Assembly: GCA_947462335.1 (NCBI GenBank)
Contig: OX381717.1
Span: 16,111,166-16,175,165, forward strand
Length of the DNA: 64,000 nucleotides
Reading direction: 5' to 3'
DNA from: Harmothoe impar
Lineage: Eukaryota > Annelida > Polychaeta > Phyllodocida > Polynoidae
Shown here: in pieces, positions 53,265 to 64,000 of the stretch
Numbering within the stretch: position 1 is the first letter of the stretch
How the letters are laid out: each line of letters begins with the position of its first letter
Position numbers and translations under genes: made by a program
Notes under the pieces: model-generated
The model's database searches: none
Seen by the model: only the letters and a program-made list of their open reading frames with translations
Told to the model about the DNA's origin: nothing

Positions 53265-53585
53265 GGCTGTGTCACATGAGATTGGGCCAGTGTGATCGTC
53301 TTTGACCAGAATGCAATCTTTTAAAAAGTGCCATCTTCGACTGGATGCCAACATCGACCTCCTGACAGAAAACAGTTTATTTAGGGCAGGTAAACTTCTA
53401 TATGGAAATATAACCACTGCCATTTTCTTTATTTTATCTGTTACATATTCAAGAAGAATTCTTTTAATTTATTTTTTTATGGTGGCCATTCAAAGATGGA
53501 ATCTGGCCAGAGATGGAATCTGGTTAAAGATCGCACCAAGTCAAAGTTGATCACATTAATTGGCCCAATCTCCTGAGACACAGCC
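53265..53585. mobile_element. Foldback MITE, family 1, copy 2
   Basis: Ends GGCTGTGTCAC and CTGAGACACAGCC, with TTTATTTAGGGCAG in the core and the same internal order as 4150-4481, but more diverged. Confidence 0.7.
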
Positions 53586-54069
53586 TGGATCTGGGGGTTG
53601 TAGGTTCCCAACAAGGCAGCACTGGACTTCCTTAGTGTGCACCACCACATACACCAGAGCCAGGTTCTTGGTCCACTGACTTGAACATGTCCAACACTAA
53701 CCTATAGGGAAGGCTAGTAGTGGTAGAGGGAGGGTGAGTGGATTATCCCAGTGAAGGCCAAGTTTGGGGAAAGGTGTGGGGGGGTAATTATACATGTAAG
53801 AAGTGTTACATTATAAGAGCCCACCCAGCTAACAAAAATTGTTATATCAAAATAAAGTTTTAAAACTATATGTAACGTTATGCCATAGTTAGGAGCCTCA
53901 GAGAATTGTTATATAACATATAACATTATATTATTAAGATGATGTACAACGCATCTTGTTTACTTGGCAGCCCCTTGGAGCCCTATACGTAGGGGGTCTG
54001 TGTTGCTAGGGTACACACTGTGTGTTTACATAAGGTGTACATGTACAGGCATGCCACATACAGGTGCAT

Positions 54070-54270
54070 GCACATGGGTACCCACAATTCTGACCATGTC
54101 GCTGTGTCGATTTTTAGCAAAAGGGCCATTTCGTTGTGTCGATCTTTATGTATTTAGAACATACAAGGGGCTTAAAAAACGTCTGTGTCCGTGTTTTTTT
54201 AAAAGGCTTGTGTCACCCATGTCGATTTTTAAAAGGGCCGTGTCGCCATGTCGCCCGTGTCCAATTTTAC
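54070..54270. repeat. Degenerate GTGTCGATTTTTAAAAGGG repeat
   Basis: Several imperfect units; a related run (CATGTCGATTTTAAG) occurs near 60500-60620. Confidence 0.45.
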
Positions 54271-54999
54271 CCCATGTAGAGGCACATACAGGCCCTACAT
54301 GCATTTGATATCACTGGTATACAGATATAATAGGTGATAACATAGATTTAGCTATGGCATAAAGCAAACTTGTCATTAAGTAGATGATAGAAGAAGGGGA
54401 TTACTTGTGCTGCCAAAGGTGGGCTGGGAAGCCAAACACTGCATGAACTATCCGATTTAGGCTACTTTAGGCAAAATCTGAAGTTGCCTTCTTTAACCCT
54501 TCTTTAATGATGACATGTCGCTAAAATATTACATCTATCGTCATGCTGCACCAATGCAGCCCTGAAGAGTATCTCACCAGTGCTACATTGGTGCATTATG
54601 CCGACCCTCCAGGAGTGTATCAGCCCCGTAGGGTCGACATGGTGCTTGAATGAAGTATTGAGGAATTACTCGCCAGGGCTGGATTCATGCATCATGATGA
54701 CAAAGGACATGGTGCACTGATGTATATAATGCATTATGCCATCCTTAAAGGGTTACGGTAGCTTTAACCAACATTAATTATTTATGGGGTTACGATTGTT
54801 TCAAATTGCTTAAAGAAGGCCATTAATCAGATTTATTTTTGGTTCAAAGTTTTGCAAATTGCAGTGAAACCACATTGACATAATGAAACCAGGCAATGCT
54901 AAGATATTATACTTCATTGTTTAGCAACATACTGTCAAAGTCAATTCAATCCTTGGAGCTTTCATCTTTACAGTTAAACCCAAGGCAACCCACTGCAGC

Positions 55000-55060
55000 A
55001 TGGCTTACTTCAAGGCAGCAGCAGTCATCATGGTCGCTCTGATGTCTACCAATTTAGCAG
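55000..55060 (+). CDS. FTPL-C exon 1 (signal peptide)
   Basis: 61 nt, one codon longer than in FTPL-A/B, preceded by CACTGCAGC. The hydrophobic core is AAAVIMVALM. Confidence 0.75.
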
Positions 55061-58000
55061 GTAGGTGACATAAACTCATCTCTCATTAAAAGAATACTAG
55101 TTTTTATTGGATTCTGTAGTGGATCTATCACCTATTGCAATTTGTGGCCCACTATGTTATTTTGGGCTATTTTGGGGACAATAGTTCAATGTAGATTAAC
55201 ATTGCAGTGTAAAGCTTATCATATGATAGGGGGGCAGGTATACGGTTAAGGTATACAGTGAATACATGTGACAACCTGATACACAAACTAACACATGAAG
55301 AATTTGACTCATCAAATATATTTGGTGACCGTCTTTGTCATATTTAATATACATAGTCTCTGGAAGGCCAACTAGTGAGATGGTCTCTTACTGATGCTTA
55401 TGTGGATATATAAGATGCATTTTATCCTTTGGATCTCTTAAATTTACTTGTGATTTTGTAACATTGTTTTATCGTTTTCATTTTCAGATCCCCATATCAT
55501 TATATGTGATACAAATTGATTATTCTTAAATAAAATTGTATCAATCCATACTGCTTTGACCAAATATATAATTTATACCGAAAAACTGTCTATTAGTGCT
55601 GTGCAAAGTTGTAAAAGACAGTAAATATTTTTCCACCCCTCCCCCCCCCCCCCCCAAAAAAAGGGAGATGAATACTGCTAAATGTCAGGGGGGAGAGTTA
55701 CCCTCGGAGGTACTGTAAAACCTCGCGTATAAGCCTAACTCGCATATAAGCCGCACCCTGACTTTAGGCTGATGCTATAAGCCGCAGAGGGGTCCTGAAT
55801 GAGCCCTGGGAAAACCTCGCGTATTAGCCGCACCCCTAACTTTGGCCTAATTGAGCTGGTTTCCACTACCATTTTTTTAACAGGGTCAGTGAGTACAGTA
55901 GGGGCAGGGTCATTTAGTTTTGTCAACTTTGTCCCCGGGGGATTAGCGGTACCCCTAGTGGGGAGGGGGGGTGTGTTAACATTGGCGGATACAGGGGGTG
56001 GCCCGACGGGCCTTGGCCCCCCCCCCAAAAAAAAGAGGAAAATATTTTGTCCTAAGATGCCTGATAATGCATCATTTCAAATCTAGACCATCAACATTTT
56101 CTAGGGGGACATGTCCAAAAATTCTCTGTGTACGGCTGCTGCACTTCTCTTGCTGGAAACCCAGTTATTCCACATTGGCCAGGTTTGGGCCCCCCCCCCC
56201 CTCTAGACAATCCTGGATCCGCCACTGTGCTATGCTCCAATATGTATTGTTACTGTTAGAATGCTAGCAGGGATTAGTGGCAGTTTGCATTGTCTTAGGG
56301 CTGAGGTGCGACCAACAGCCATGCAGTGACACTGCTCGCTCACACTCACAGCTTTATAAAGACGGGGGTGTGTGAGTGGGGGCTGGGGGGGGGGGGGGTG
56401 GTGCGAATAGAAAGCATAGACACTGCCCACCCACCCCTGTGGTAGTTGCTTACCCTACCCCCCCCCCCGCCCCCCCCCTCCCCCGCTCCCTTACTCCCTA
56501 GCAGTCATTGTCGTCATTATAAGGTCATTTTAGAAATAGACATTTAGAAAAACTCGCGTATTAGCCGCACCCCGACTTTGGACCGATCCTATAAGCCGCA
56601 CTGGCGATCTGACTCGCGTACTAGCCGCTGCTTCTACGCGAGGTTTTACGGTAGTATTGAAGGAGCAATTGTCTAGGGTAACTACTGATATAGATACATT
56701 GCACAGAGAAAATAAACAGTGTCAAAAGGGAGTTTAGATTTCCTCTAGAATGACTCCCCTCTTTAGGGGAGCCCAGGTTGCCTATGGAGCTTAGGTGACT
56801 CTCTGGCTGACATTAGGTGGTCATCTGGAAGAGTCATATGACACAGAGGGCTATCTGACTCCCCCAGGTGACTTCCTTATATCAGCCGAGAGTCACCTCG
56901 ACTCCCTTATGCGACCTGGGCTCCCCAGATGAGGCGAGTCATACTAGAGGGAACCAGGACTCCCTTTCGACACTGTTTCTTGTCTCTGTTTGCTTCCATA
57001 GAGACAAACAGCAGTAAGTAATCATGAGTTTTATCAATATTAGATAAGTGGTGCTTGGTCTGTAAGGACTAGAATCTTCAATTATTGATGGAGTTCTGGT
57101 GGGTATTGAACAATATGTCAGTTAACTTCTAACATATCAGGCTGATCACTTCCTGTTAACCCTTTAACACTTTAAGTATGCATGTCAATAATAGTTGACC
57201 TTTGTTGTCATGATGCACCAATGCAGGCTGGTGAGTAACTCGCTAGTGCTGCATGAGTCCATAATGCCAACCATTCGGGAGAGTCTCAACCCCATACGGT
57301 CGGCCTGATGCTTGAACGCAGCTCTGGCGAGTCACTCGCCAGGGCTGCATTCATACATTATGACAACCAACGCTATGATGCATTCAAACACTATGTCGTC
57401 CTTAGAGGGTTAAGGATAGAATAATGCTTTAATACATTATACCCTCAGACATCATGATGCACAAATGCAGCCCTGATACACCAATCATTGTATCCTAAAC
57501 CTTTTTATAATCTTTCATACGATTTTGAAATGTAAGGCATGTTTTCTCTTTGATAATTGCCTATCGTTTGTCCAGCCTAGACGTCTAGCTATTTTGATAT
57601 CTCACACAATAATAACAGGTTAATCTCTAATTGTACAATAGTTTTTAAACACATGGCAGTGACTGTCCCCTTCACTCAATGGAATGAGCTATGTGCTTTG
57701 GTCAGGGGACCAAGTAACTTCCGCCAGATTTTTGTGAGGCACATCTAGACGACGGTACCATATCCATGGGTACAGCCAATCAGCGTGCACCACTGTTAGA
57801 CTGACCTATGGCCCATATTCGTGACAATCATGTAGCATTTACACTTACAGTGTTTACAGCTCTGTTTACATAACTGGAGGTGAATGTACAGTTATTAAGT
57901 TGTTTTGTTTTCTGTCAGAACCGCATTTAACCATGTCTCACCTTAGAGAAGCCTGTTGACCAAGCCACTCACCCTCAGGAGCCTGTCTACAGTGCCACTG

Positions 58001-58534
58001 GACAGGCTCCCTCAACGTGGTGACTTGGTCACAGGCCACTCTAGGCTTGCTGTGGGTAGATGTGTAGACTTGATCCATACTAATAGACAACCCTAATTGC
58101 AAAGGTACATAGACAGAGGTCCACGATAATCTGTCTGAACGACAGGTTTCCCCACAAGTGGTGCATTGGTTCAGACTGATAAGAGTGCATCTCTGCATTT
58201 ATTTTATGTGATTCTTGATTAATCTCATCAAAATATACATTTAAATATTGGCTCCATAGCTATTTTGGTGATGCCATCATGGAGAAACAGGCTATGGAGA
58301 TTGAGCATCAGTTTCTCCACAAGTGTGTGGAGAACGACTAATTTAGTACTTAAGCATAGTAACTTTGTTTCTCCACATGAAATAAAATCTTCTACTCCAT
58401 GTTACAACTTTCAGATGCTGAGTGCTATGCTGACAATAAGTCACTAAACAAGGCACTTGGTAAGACAACCTATGCCTCTGGTGAGACCCGTCCAAGTACC
58501 CTAACTGTTGATGGTTCCAGAACTGAGCTTAATG
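55000..58534 (+). CDS. FTPL-C: partial third lectin-like paralogue (exons 1-2 only)
   Basis: Exon 1 (55000-55060) encodes a signal peptide (MAYFKAAAVIMVALM...LA) with donor GTAGGT in phase 1. Exon 2 (58415-58534) encodes DAECYADNKSLNKALGKT and TVDGSRTELN, 120 nt with donor GTGAGA. Both match FTPL-A/B in length and phase. No exon 3 (PWLVVDL) was found up to 64000, so the gene either continues beyond the window or is a truncated duplicate. Its signal peptide is the most divergent of the three. Confidence 0.75.
55712..56653. mobile_element. ~0.94-kb TIR element with TA target site
   Basis: CTGTAAAACCTCGCGTA at the left and TACGCGAGGTTTTACGG at the right, each flanked by TA, with sub-terminal TAAGCCGCAC repeats. 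Non-coding and G/C-run rich inside. A Tc1/mariner-type target is suggested by TA only. Confidence 0.65.
55983..56226. mobile_element. Nested element with TGGCGGAT.CAGG ends
   Basis: TGGCGGATACAGGG at the left and CCTGGATCCGCCACTG at the right are inverted. It sits inside the 55712-56653 element. Confidence 0.5.
56714..56978. mobile_element. 265-bp MITE with 20-bp TIRs
   Basis: AAACAGTGTCAAAAGGGAGT and ACTCCCTTTCGACACTGTTT are inverted. Inner matches (CTCTAG...GACTC / GAGTC...CTAGAG) extend the foldback. Confidence 0.7.
57190..57480. repeat. Dispersed CATGATGCA/GCAGCCCTGG repeat
   Basis: Related to 4590-5600 and 54490-54740 (GTCATGATGCACCAATGCAG, GAGTCACTCGCCAGGGCTGC). Confidence 0.45.
58415..58534 (+). 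CDS. FTPL-C exon 2
   Basis: Acceptor TTTCAG, donor GTGAGA, 120 nt, phase 1/1. The Arg at the FTPL-A stop position is AGA here. Confidence 0.82.
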
Positions 58535-59204
58535 GTGAGAGTCTTGAAGATTGGTTATTTTTTTCTCAGTTTGATCTTTTTTTTTTGGGGGGGGGGGGGG
58601 GGGGGTTACTCACCGCACAACAGCCTGAGATCCTAGTGATAAGCCCTATTATTGTTTTTGATTTCCTTGGGTGCTGCATGAGGCACTTTGACACAACAAG
58701 TCAGATTGTGGTGTAGAAAATAATATCACGCTATATAGGTAACTAAGGTAACATTTAACTATCTTTGATTGATCTTAGCAGTGTCAAATCAACATGAATG
58801 GACAGGCGCTAGACCCCTATAATATTGTGACAAATGTGGATATGTATCACCATGAAGCTCACATGTTTTGTTGATTGTTGTATTTTGAAATATCATTTTA
58901 TGAATAAATACACACTGCAAAAATCAAAAATTTAAAAAAAGTTAAAATTAAAAAAAAAAAATACCCCTCAGGTTCATGCAGCAATAGGCCACATCAACAA
59001 TTATGATAATTAAACTCTATGGTTACAGGTCCACAACCATCTCTACTATGAGAAATTATCTTTTTTAAGTTGTCCCATGACATTAGTTTCATTTCCACAA
59101 TCTGCCGCAATGCAATAACATGACGTCATTGGGCAGTGTGTAACGTAAGTAGTATAGTATGTATCGGAACGGGACTATAGTTAAGTACTGTTTATTACTC
59201 AATC

Positions 59205-59480
59205 GACCTGCAGCCAATCAGAGGCCTCCCTTTTGGCGGGAAATTCAAAAGCAGCCAATGAGAGGCCTCCCTTTTGGCGGGAAATTCAAATAGGTCACGT
59301 GACCGGAAGTGACCTACTTCCGGTCACGTGACCTTTGGGCGGGAAATTCAAATAGGTCACGTGACCGGAAGTGACCTACTTAAGAGGGTCACGTGACCAC
59401 CATGTTGGCGGGAAATTCAAATAGGTCACGTGACGGGAAGTGACCTACTTAAGGGGGTCACGTGACTACTAGGTTGGCTT
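59205..59480. promoter_or_regulatory. Tandem array of CCAAT, E2F-like, ETS-like and CACGTG motifs
   Basis: AGCCAATCAGAGG and AGCCAATGAGAGG precede TTTTGGCGGGAAATTCAAA (two exact copies, with two further GGCGGGAAATTCAAA). GGTCACGTGACCGGAAGTGA alternates with GGGTCACGTGACC. Six CACGTG cores, two CCGGAAGTGA (plus one CGGGAAGTGA) and four GGCGGGAAATT cores fall within 275 bases. It may act as a regulatory block or simply be a minisatellite that contains such words. Confidence 0.5.
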
Positions 59481-59686
59481 TTCAAAATAAGTCACTTGAG
59501 ATTTTGATGGATAAATAAATTTAAAAAAAGAAAAAAAAAGCAAGCTGAAAAAAGCTTGCTAAAAAATAATTTAAAAATGTGGCTCTTTTTTTCTAGGGGG
59601 AGAGGGGCACTCTGGGGGGCACTCTTTAAGATGCATGGGGGGGGAGGGGGGGAGGGGGGGGGGGAGGGGCAGGGTTTTTTAAGAGT

Positions 59687-59736
59687 GAGACTCGCTTCTC
59701 TGCCCTCTCTAAAAGAGAGGGCAGAGAGGCGAGTCT
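59687..59736. repeat. Near-perfect hairpin, 22-bp arms
   Basis: GACTCGCTTCTCTGCCCTCT and AGAGGGCAGAGAGGCGAGTC face each other across a CTAAAAG-type loop. Confidence 0.75.
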
Positions 59737-60041
59737 ACTTACTATGAAAGGTATCATGATCGCGTTTATGATGATGTGCATCATGATGTGACTATCTTAC
59801 AACCCTATGAGAAATAAGCAAGACATGGGCGTACTTACACGGGCTATTTGTAAACTAATTTCTCTTGAATCTATTAACAGCTCACATTTTTTTTTCTTAG
59901 ATGACATCTGACAGCTGCTTGCTAGGCTAAGATATTGTTAAATAAACAACTTGGAAAGCTAATTACAGTTTTCTGGCTTGAAATATAGTCTTTCAACAGA
60001 CTTTTTTTCTCATCTTACACAGAGGCAAATATCAGAGACAC

Positions 60042-60370
60042 CCAATGGCGCTTAAACTGCTCTCAGCCAAGGGTCGGGCACTGCTGGACTATAATAGACG
60101 GGTCAAGGACCGTTCTACTGTGGGTCAGGCTAGGTCGGACATTCAATAACGCGACTTTAGCAAAACTTGCTTGAAAGTCTGACCATGCGAGATCCTTATG
60201 CCTCAGTCTGTCAATGCTGTCCAGACTTTCAAGCAAGGTTGTCAAAGACCTACCTGTCATTGAATGTCCGACTTAGCCTGCTTGACCCTCAGTAGAACGG
60301 TCCTTGACTCATCTATTATAGTCCAGCAGCGCCCGACCCTTGTATGAGAGGGGTATTGACACCATTGGCT
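60042..60370. mobile_element. ~330-bp foldback with two nested inverted repeats
   Basis: The outer arms share CCAATGG, AAGGGTCGGGC, GCTGGACTATAATAGA, CAAGGACCGTTCTACTG and GTCGGACATTCAAT (60042-60155 versus 60255-60370). Inside, ACTTGCTTGAAAGTCTG pairs with CAGACTTTCAAGCAAGGT. No coding content. Confidence 0.75.
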
Positions 60371-60633
60371 GACTCTGATAATTCGCCTGTGTGCACGAGG
60401 GGAGGAGAGGGTTTACAGCTTGCGCTTATAGAGCACTACTAGTGGAGGTTTGGATGAGGAGGCTATGACATATGATGTTTGTCTTAAAAAAATAGCCATG
60501 GCGCATGTCGATGTCGCTTAATTATGCTCATATCTCATGTCGATTTTAAGAATTGCTCATGTCACCTGTCACTGTGTTTTTCAAGCTTCATGTCAAATGT
60601 CACTAGGCTTCATCTCGACTTTAGTGGTCCACA

Positions 60634-60990
60634 CTGCTGCTGCTGCTGCTGCTGCTGCTGTCGGTGCTGCTGCTTGTGCTGCTTGTGCTGCTCATGCAGC
60701 AGCTGCTGGCTGCTTGTGCTGCTGCTGCTGCTGCTGACAGATGCTACTGCTTGTGCTACTGCTCGTGCAGCAGCTGCCAGCAGCTGCTGAAGCAGCTGTC
60801 AGCAGCTGCTGGCTGCTTGTGCTGCTGACAAGGTCATGGGGGCTGCTGCTGACGATGTCACGGATGCTGCTGACAAATGCTACGGCTTGTGCTGCTCGTG
60901 CTGCTTGTGCTGCTGAAGTCGCTGCCAGCTGCTTGTGCTGCACGTGCAGCTGCTGCTGAAGCCGCTGCTAGATGCTGCTGCTTGTGCTGC
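60634..60990. repeat. CTG-rich trinucleotide tract
   Basis: Eight or so uninterrupted CTG units at about 60636-60659, then imperfect TGCTGCTTGTGCTGC and CAGCAGCTGCT units for about 350 bases. It yields low-complexity Cys, Ala or Gln frames on both strands, not genes. Confidence 0.85.
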
Positions 60991-61358
60991 ACGAGACTGA
61001 GTAGCCGCTATTCGGCGTTTCACTCCTTATGTACCCTGTCCTAGTTAATCCTCTTAAACGGCTGAAAAGGCTCTCTCAGCACAGAGACTCTACTCAATGT
61101 AAGAGATCAGTTAAGTAAGTTTTCACATGCCACCTGACTACTGCGGGAGGGTTTAGACTTAAGCAGCTTAGTGCACACACGTGTCTGTTAGAAAAGCTAC
61201 CTGCACACCTGCCTTCCTTTTTCACTAGTATTTACCCCCTGCCGACTTATAAGGCACCTATACACGCCTTCTTGCTTCTAGAGCTAAGCTGACTGGCAGC
61301 TATTTTAAAAGAGAATACTCGTTACCTGTATAACGGATAAGGGGGTTATGAGATTAGC

Positions 61359-61858
61359 GTGTGTATACAAAAAAAAACAAAAAAAAAGCTACAGGGGGCG
61401 CGTGTCTGTCTGTGAGGTAGAGACCATGTGGTAAGCGACTCAAGTGTAAAACAACAGCACCTCCTCTTGTCGCAGTGAGTGGTGTGGACGGCGGCTGGCT
61501 AGTTGAATTTAAGCGTCAGCTTGAAAGATAAGGCCAAATAAAAAAAAAGGTTTGTTTCAGGTCACCCGACCAACCCTAGCAAAACAGGGTCGACCCTACG
61601 TTTTTTTTTTAAGCAAGTTTGAAGAAAATTTCATATTTTTATACTTTTTGGGTCATTTTTAGAATTTCCACGGAGGATGGCTAGTACTTTCATGTTAAAA
61701 AAATAAAATAAAATAAAATAAAAATCCGACCTACCGACTCCAGTCTTTCTGCCCATGTTACCTGAAACATGCTTTTTTATTTTTTTTTGGCTTAATCCGT
61801 TCACGGGCTGGCGCGTCACACCTGTCGTTAATCACCCCCTGTAGTCTTTGTATACACA
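61359..61858. mobile_element. Possible ~500-bp inverted-repeat element
   Basis: GTGTATACAAA with GCTACAGGGGGCG at the left mirror CACCCCCTGTAG and TTTGTATACACA at the right. An inner pair (GTTTCAGGTCACC / GTTACCTGAAAC) lies between. The ends are interrupted by A-runs. Confidence 0.4.
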
Positions 61859-62939
61859 GGTGACTCGGCTTTATCTCTTCACCAGCTATAATCCCATATA
61901 CATGTAGCGCACGTTACACTCGTTAATTCTCTTTTCATGCTGATGGATTAGGGGTGGAAGGGTTCAGGTGAAAAGCGATTTGATTCTCTCTGGAAGAGGG
62001 TTGGAGCTCTAGGTGAAAACAAGCTTAGAACATCCAGATTAGCTGCTCTCTCGGCTATATAAAGAGCTTCATTTTTTCTAATCTCTGCCCACTTCGTCTT
62101 GTTGTACACTATCAGTCACGAGGCAGACGCTGGAAGTAGCAGATGTTTGCAGTATGGTTTACACAGAGGTTACCTGCTAATAGGATTTTGTCAGAATAGG
62201 GTGAGTTGCTATTAAAATGAACATTTTAAATGGGTTGTTAATATGGTATCTGATGTTAATGAGCTAACACCTAACATTGAGGATTATGACCTCCCAGAGG
62301 GGCGTCTCGCCAAATTCTCCAGTCTTGACTATAGTCTTAACTGTCTAAAGACTGTGGAGCACGTTAATGGGTGGTCTCCTTACTAATTTCACTTGACCAG
62401 GCCGGCAGGGTCAACTAGGCTAAGTAATTACAACCACAAGGGCGGCTACTCAACATGCAAGTAGACCTACTACTACGAGATTGTCTTTTGACCACTCTGC
62501 CGCCGCCTGCTAGTCTGGCGATTACATGCTCTAGTATAGTTCTCTGCTCTTTTCGTCAGATGACGCCACAATAGGGTTTTTGTACATTTCCACGATACTC
62601 GCGAACATTTTAAACGCATAATGACCTATAATAAGCAACAAAGCACACTTCTAATATATTGAATATAAGAAACATGTCAACGTTGTGTATTTCTGATAGA
62701 ATGAGGCAGATTCTTTGAAATATCAACTAAACTATAGTGAGATTGAAAATACTACACCATATCTAAAGCGATATAAAAGCTATATAAAGTCAGAACCTCT
62801 GACGGATCGGTAGGATCACTCAACCATTCGTCCTCGAAAGCAACACACGGTTCCCGTCCAACAGGACTTTGAGCCTTGACGCTTTTGAGGAGGATTGATC
62901 TCATGCTGCTTAACATGTGGTGTAATTAATCAACACCGC

Positions 62940-62957
62940 GGCCCCTCTTTAGGGGCC
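62940..62957 (+). terminator. GC hairpin, unit 1 (histone-3'-end-like)
   Basis: GGCCCCT-CTTT-AGGGGCC: 7-bp stem, 4-base loop, followed by ACACAATAAACAAAGAA. It resembles a metazoan histone stem-loop plus purine-rich downstream element, but with one extra pair and no adjacent histone ORF. Confidence 0.3.
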
Positions 62958-63650
62958 ACACAATAAACAAAGAATAAAAAAGGGTAGGACTTAGGTTTAA
63001 AGTGAATCTCCCAGGATTTTGGCGAGGTCGACAAAGGAGGAGATAACAGATTAAACTGCAGGAGACTATACGCAAACCTTGATACTCTCAGAGGGGGAGC
63101 TCCATATTGCGGACCTGTGGTCAAGGTAATTACAACCACAAGGGTGGCTACTCAACATGCAAGTAGACCTACTACTACGAGATTGTCTTTTGACCACTCT
63201 GCTGCCGCCTGCTGGTCTGGCCATTACATGCTCTAGTGTAGTTCTCCGCTCTTTTCGTCAGATGCCGCCACAATAGGGTTTTTGTACATTTCCACGATAC
63301 TCGCAAACATTTTAAACGCATAATGACCTATAATAAGCAACAAAGCACACTTCTAATATATTGAATATAAGAAACATGTCAACGCTGTGTATTTCTGATA
63401 GAATGAGGCAGATTCTTTGAAATATCAACTAAACTATAGTGAGATTGAAAATACTACACCATATCTAAAGCGATATAAAAGCTATATAAAGTCAGAACTT
63501 CTCACGGAACGGCATCTGCAACAGATCACTCAACCAGGTGTCTTGAAATGCCACACAGGGTTCTCGTCCAACAGGACTCTGAGCCTTGTCGCTTTTGAGG
63601 AAGGTTTGATCTCATGTTGCTTAACATGTGGTGTAATTAATCAACACCGC

Positions 63651-63668
63651 GGCCCCTCTTTAGGGGCC
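63651..63668 (+). terminator. GC hairpin, unit 2
   Basis: Identical hairpin and downstream sequence to 62940-62957, conserved although the region between TATA-like motif and hairpin differs by substitutions and indels. Confidence 0.3.
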
Positions 63669-64000
63669 ACACAATAAACAAAGAATAAAAAGGGTAGACC
63701 TTAGGTTTAAAGTGAATCTCCCAGGATTTTGGCGAAGTCGACAAAGGGGTAGATAACAGATTAACCTGCAAGTGACTATACGCAAACCTTGATACTCTCA
63801 GAGGGGGAGTCTCATTTTGCGGACTTGTGGTCAGATCTATCCCTTCTAGGGGGCAGGTTGCATGTCGTAAATGTCTACTACAGACATTGGGATATATTGT
63901 TAATCTTACTCTAGGGTCTCCATAATTAGACCCTGAATCCGTTGTTAAACGGGTGTGAGGGGGTGGTAACTAATACTTATGAGATGTTAGCTTAGTTCAT

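Larger units (their letters stand above)
62428..63835. repeat. ~0.7-kb tandem duplication, two units
   Basis: TAATTACAACCACAAGGG starts units near 62428 and 63128; the sequences match closely to about 63100 and 63820. Each contains CTATATAAAGTCAGAAC (62780 and 63482), then about 155-165 bases later GGCCCCTCTTTAGGGGCC, then ACACAATAAACAAAGAATAAAA. The spacing suggests a small transcription unit but no ORF is conserved between the units. Confidence 0.75.
58535..64000. other. No further exon recognised
   Basis: Apart from the repeats listed separately (59.2-59.5, 60.0-60.4, 60.6-61.0, 61.4-61.9 and 62.4-63.8 kb) I see no exon. In particular there is no continuation of FTPL-C. Confidence 0.4.

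Noticed and set aside
60524..60959. Cys-, Ala- and Gln-rich ORFs
   Set aside because: Produced by the CTG-rich tract in different frames.
62790..62957. Histone gene
   Set aside because: The hairpin and downstream element resemble a histone 3' end, but no histone-like protein is encoded between TATA-like motif and hairpin.

Overview
This window is eukaryotic nuclear DNA, most likely from an aquatic invertebrate animal. The evidence is multi-exon genes with GT-AG introns, signal-peptide exons, secreted lectin-like domains, and dense populations of MITEs, foldbacks, satellites and a tyrosine-recombinase retroelement. I cannot name the species; amphioxus, echinoderms, hemichordates and molluscs all fit.

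The genes are few and all on the + strand. A 3'-terminal exon of an unrecognised gene sits at 46-238. Then come three paralogues of a secreted protein with F-type-lectin/F5-8C-like (galactose-binding, jelly-roll) domains, called here FTPL-A, -B and -C. FTPL-A (6573-15959) and FTPL-B (21209-50230) can each be followed through nine exons with identical intron phases. They encode a signal peptide and three successive jelly-roll-like units ending in CEVEVY, CEVEIY and CTINVYD. FTPL-A carries an in-frame TGA in exon 2. FTPL-B is intact but uses a GC donor after exon 8. Only exons 1 and 2 of FTPL-C (55000-58534) lie in the window. FTPL-A and -B share intronic and 3'-flanking sequence, so they arose by segmental duplication.

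Most other sequence is mobile or repetitive. FTPL-B intron 1 holds a 4.9-kb segment bounded by inverted repeats (21.66-26.55 kb). It encloses a ~0.95-kb TIR element, a ~148-bp satellite array and a 1.7-kb array built on GTCGAC. FTPL-B intron 3 holds a foldback and a ~605-bp tandem repeat. FTPL-B intron 4 holds a three-level nest: a dispersed satellite-bearing repeat, interrupted at TTAA by a DNA transposon with 14-bp TIRs (34860-46698), itself interrupted by a ~10.9-kb Ngaro-like retroelement on the minus strand (34968-45905). That retroelement has split direct repeats, a gag ORF with a CCHC knuckle, and three nearly identical tandem copies of its pol region (RT, RNase H, partial tyrosine recombinase), all sharing disabling lesions.

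The right end (58.5-64 kb) has no recognised exon. It holds a tandem array of E2F-like, CCAAT, ETS-like and CACGTG motifs, several foldbacks, a CTG-rich tract, and a ~0.7-kb tandem duplication whose units each carry a TATA-like motif and a strong GC hairpin.

All calls come from reading the sequence; no homology search or transcript data were available.
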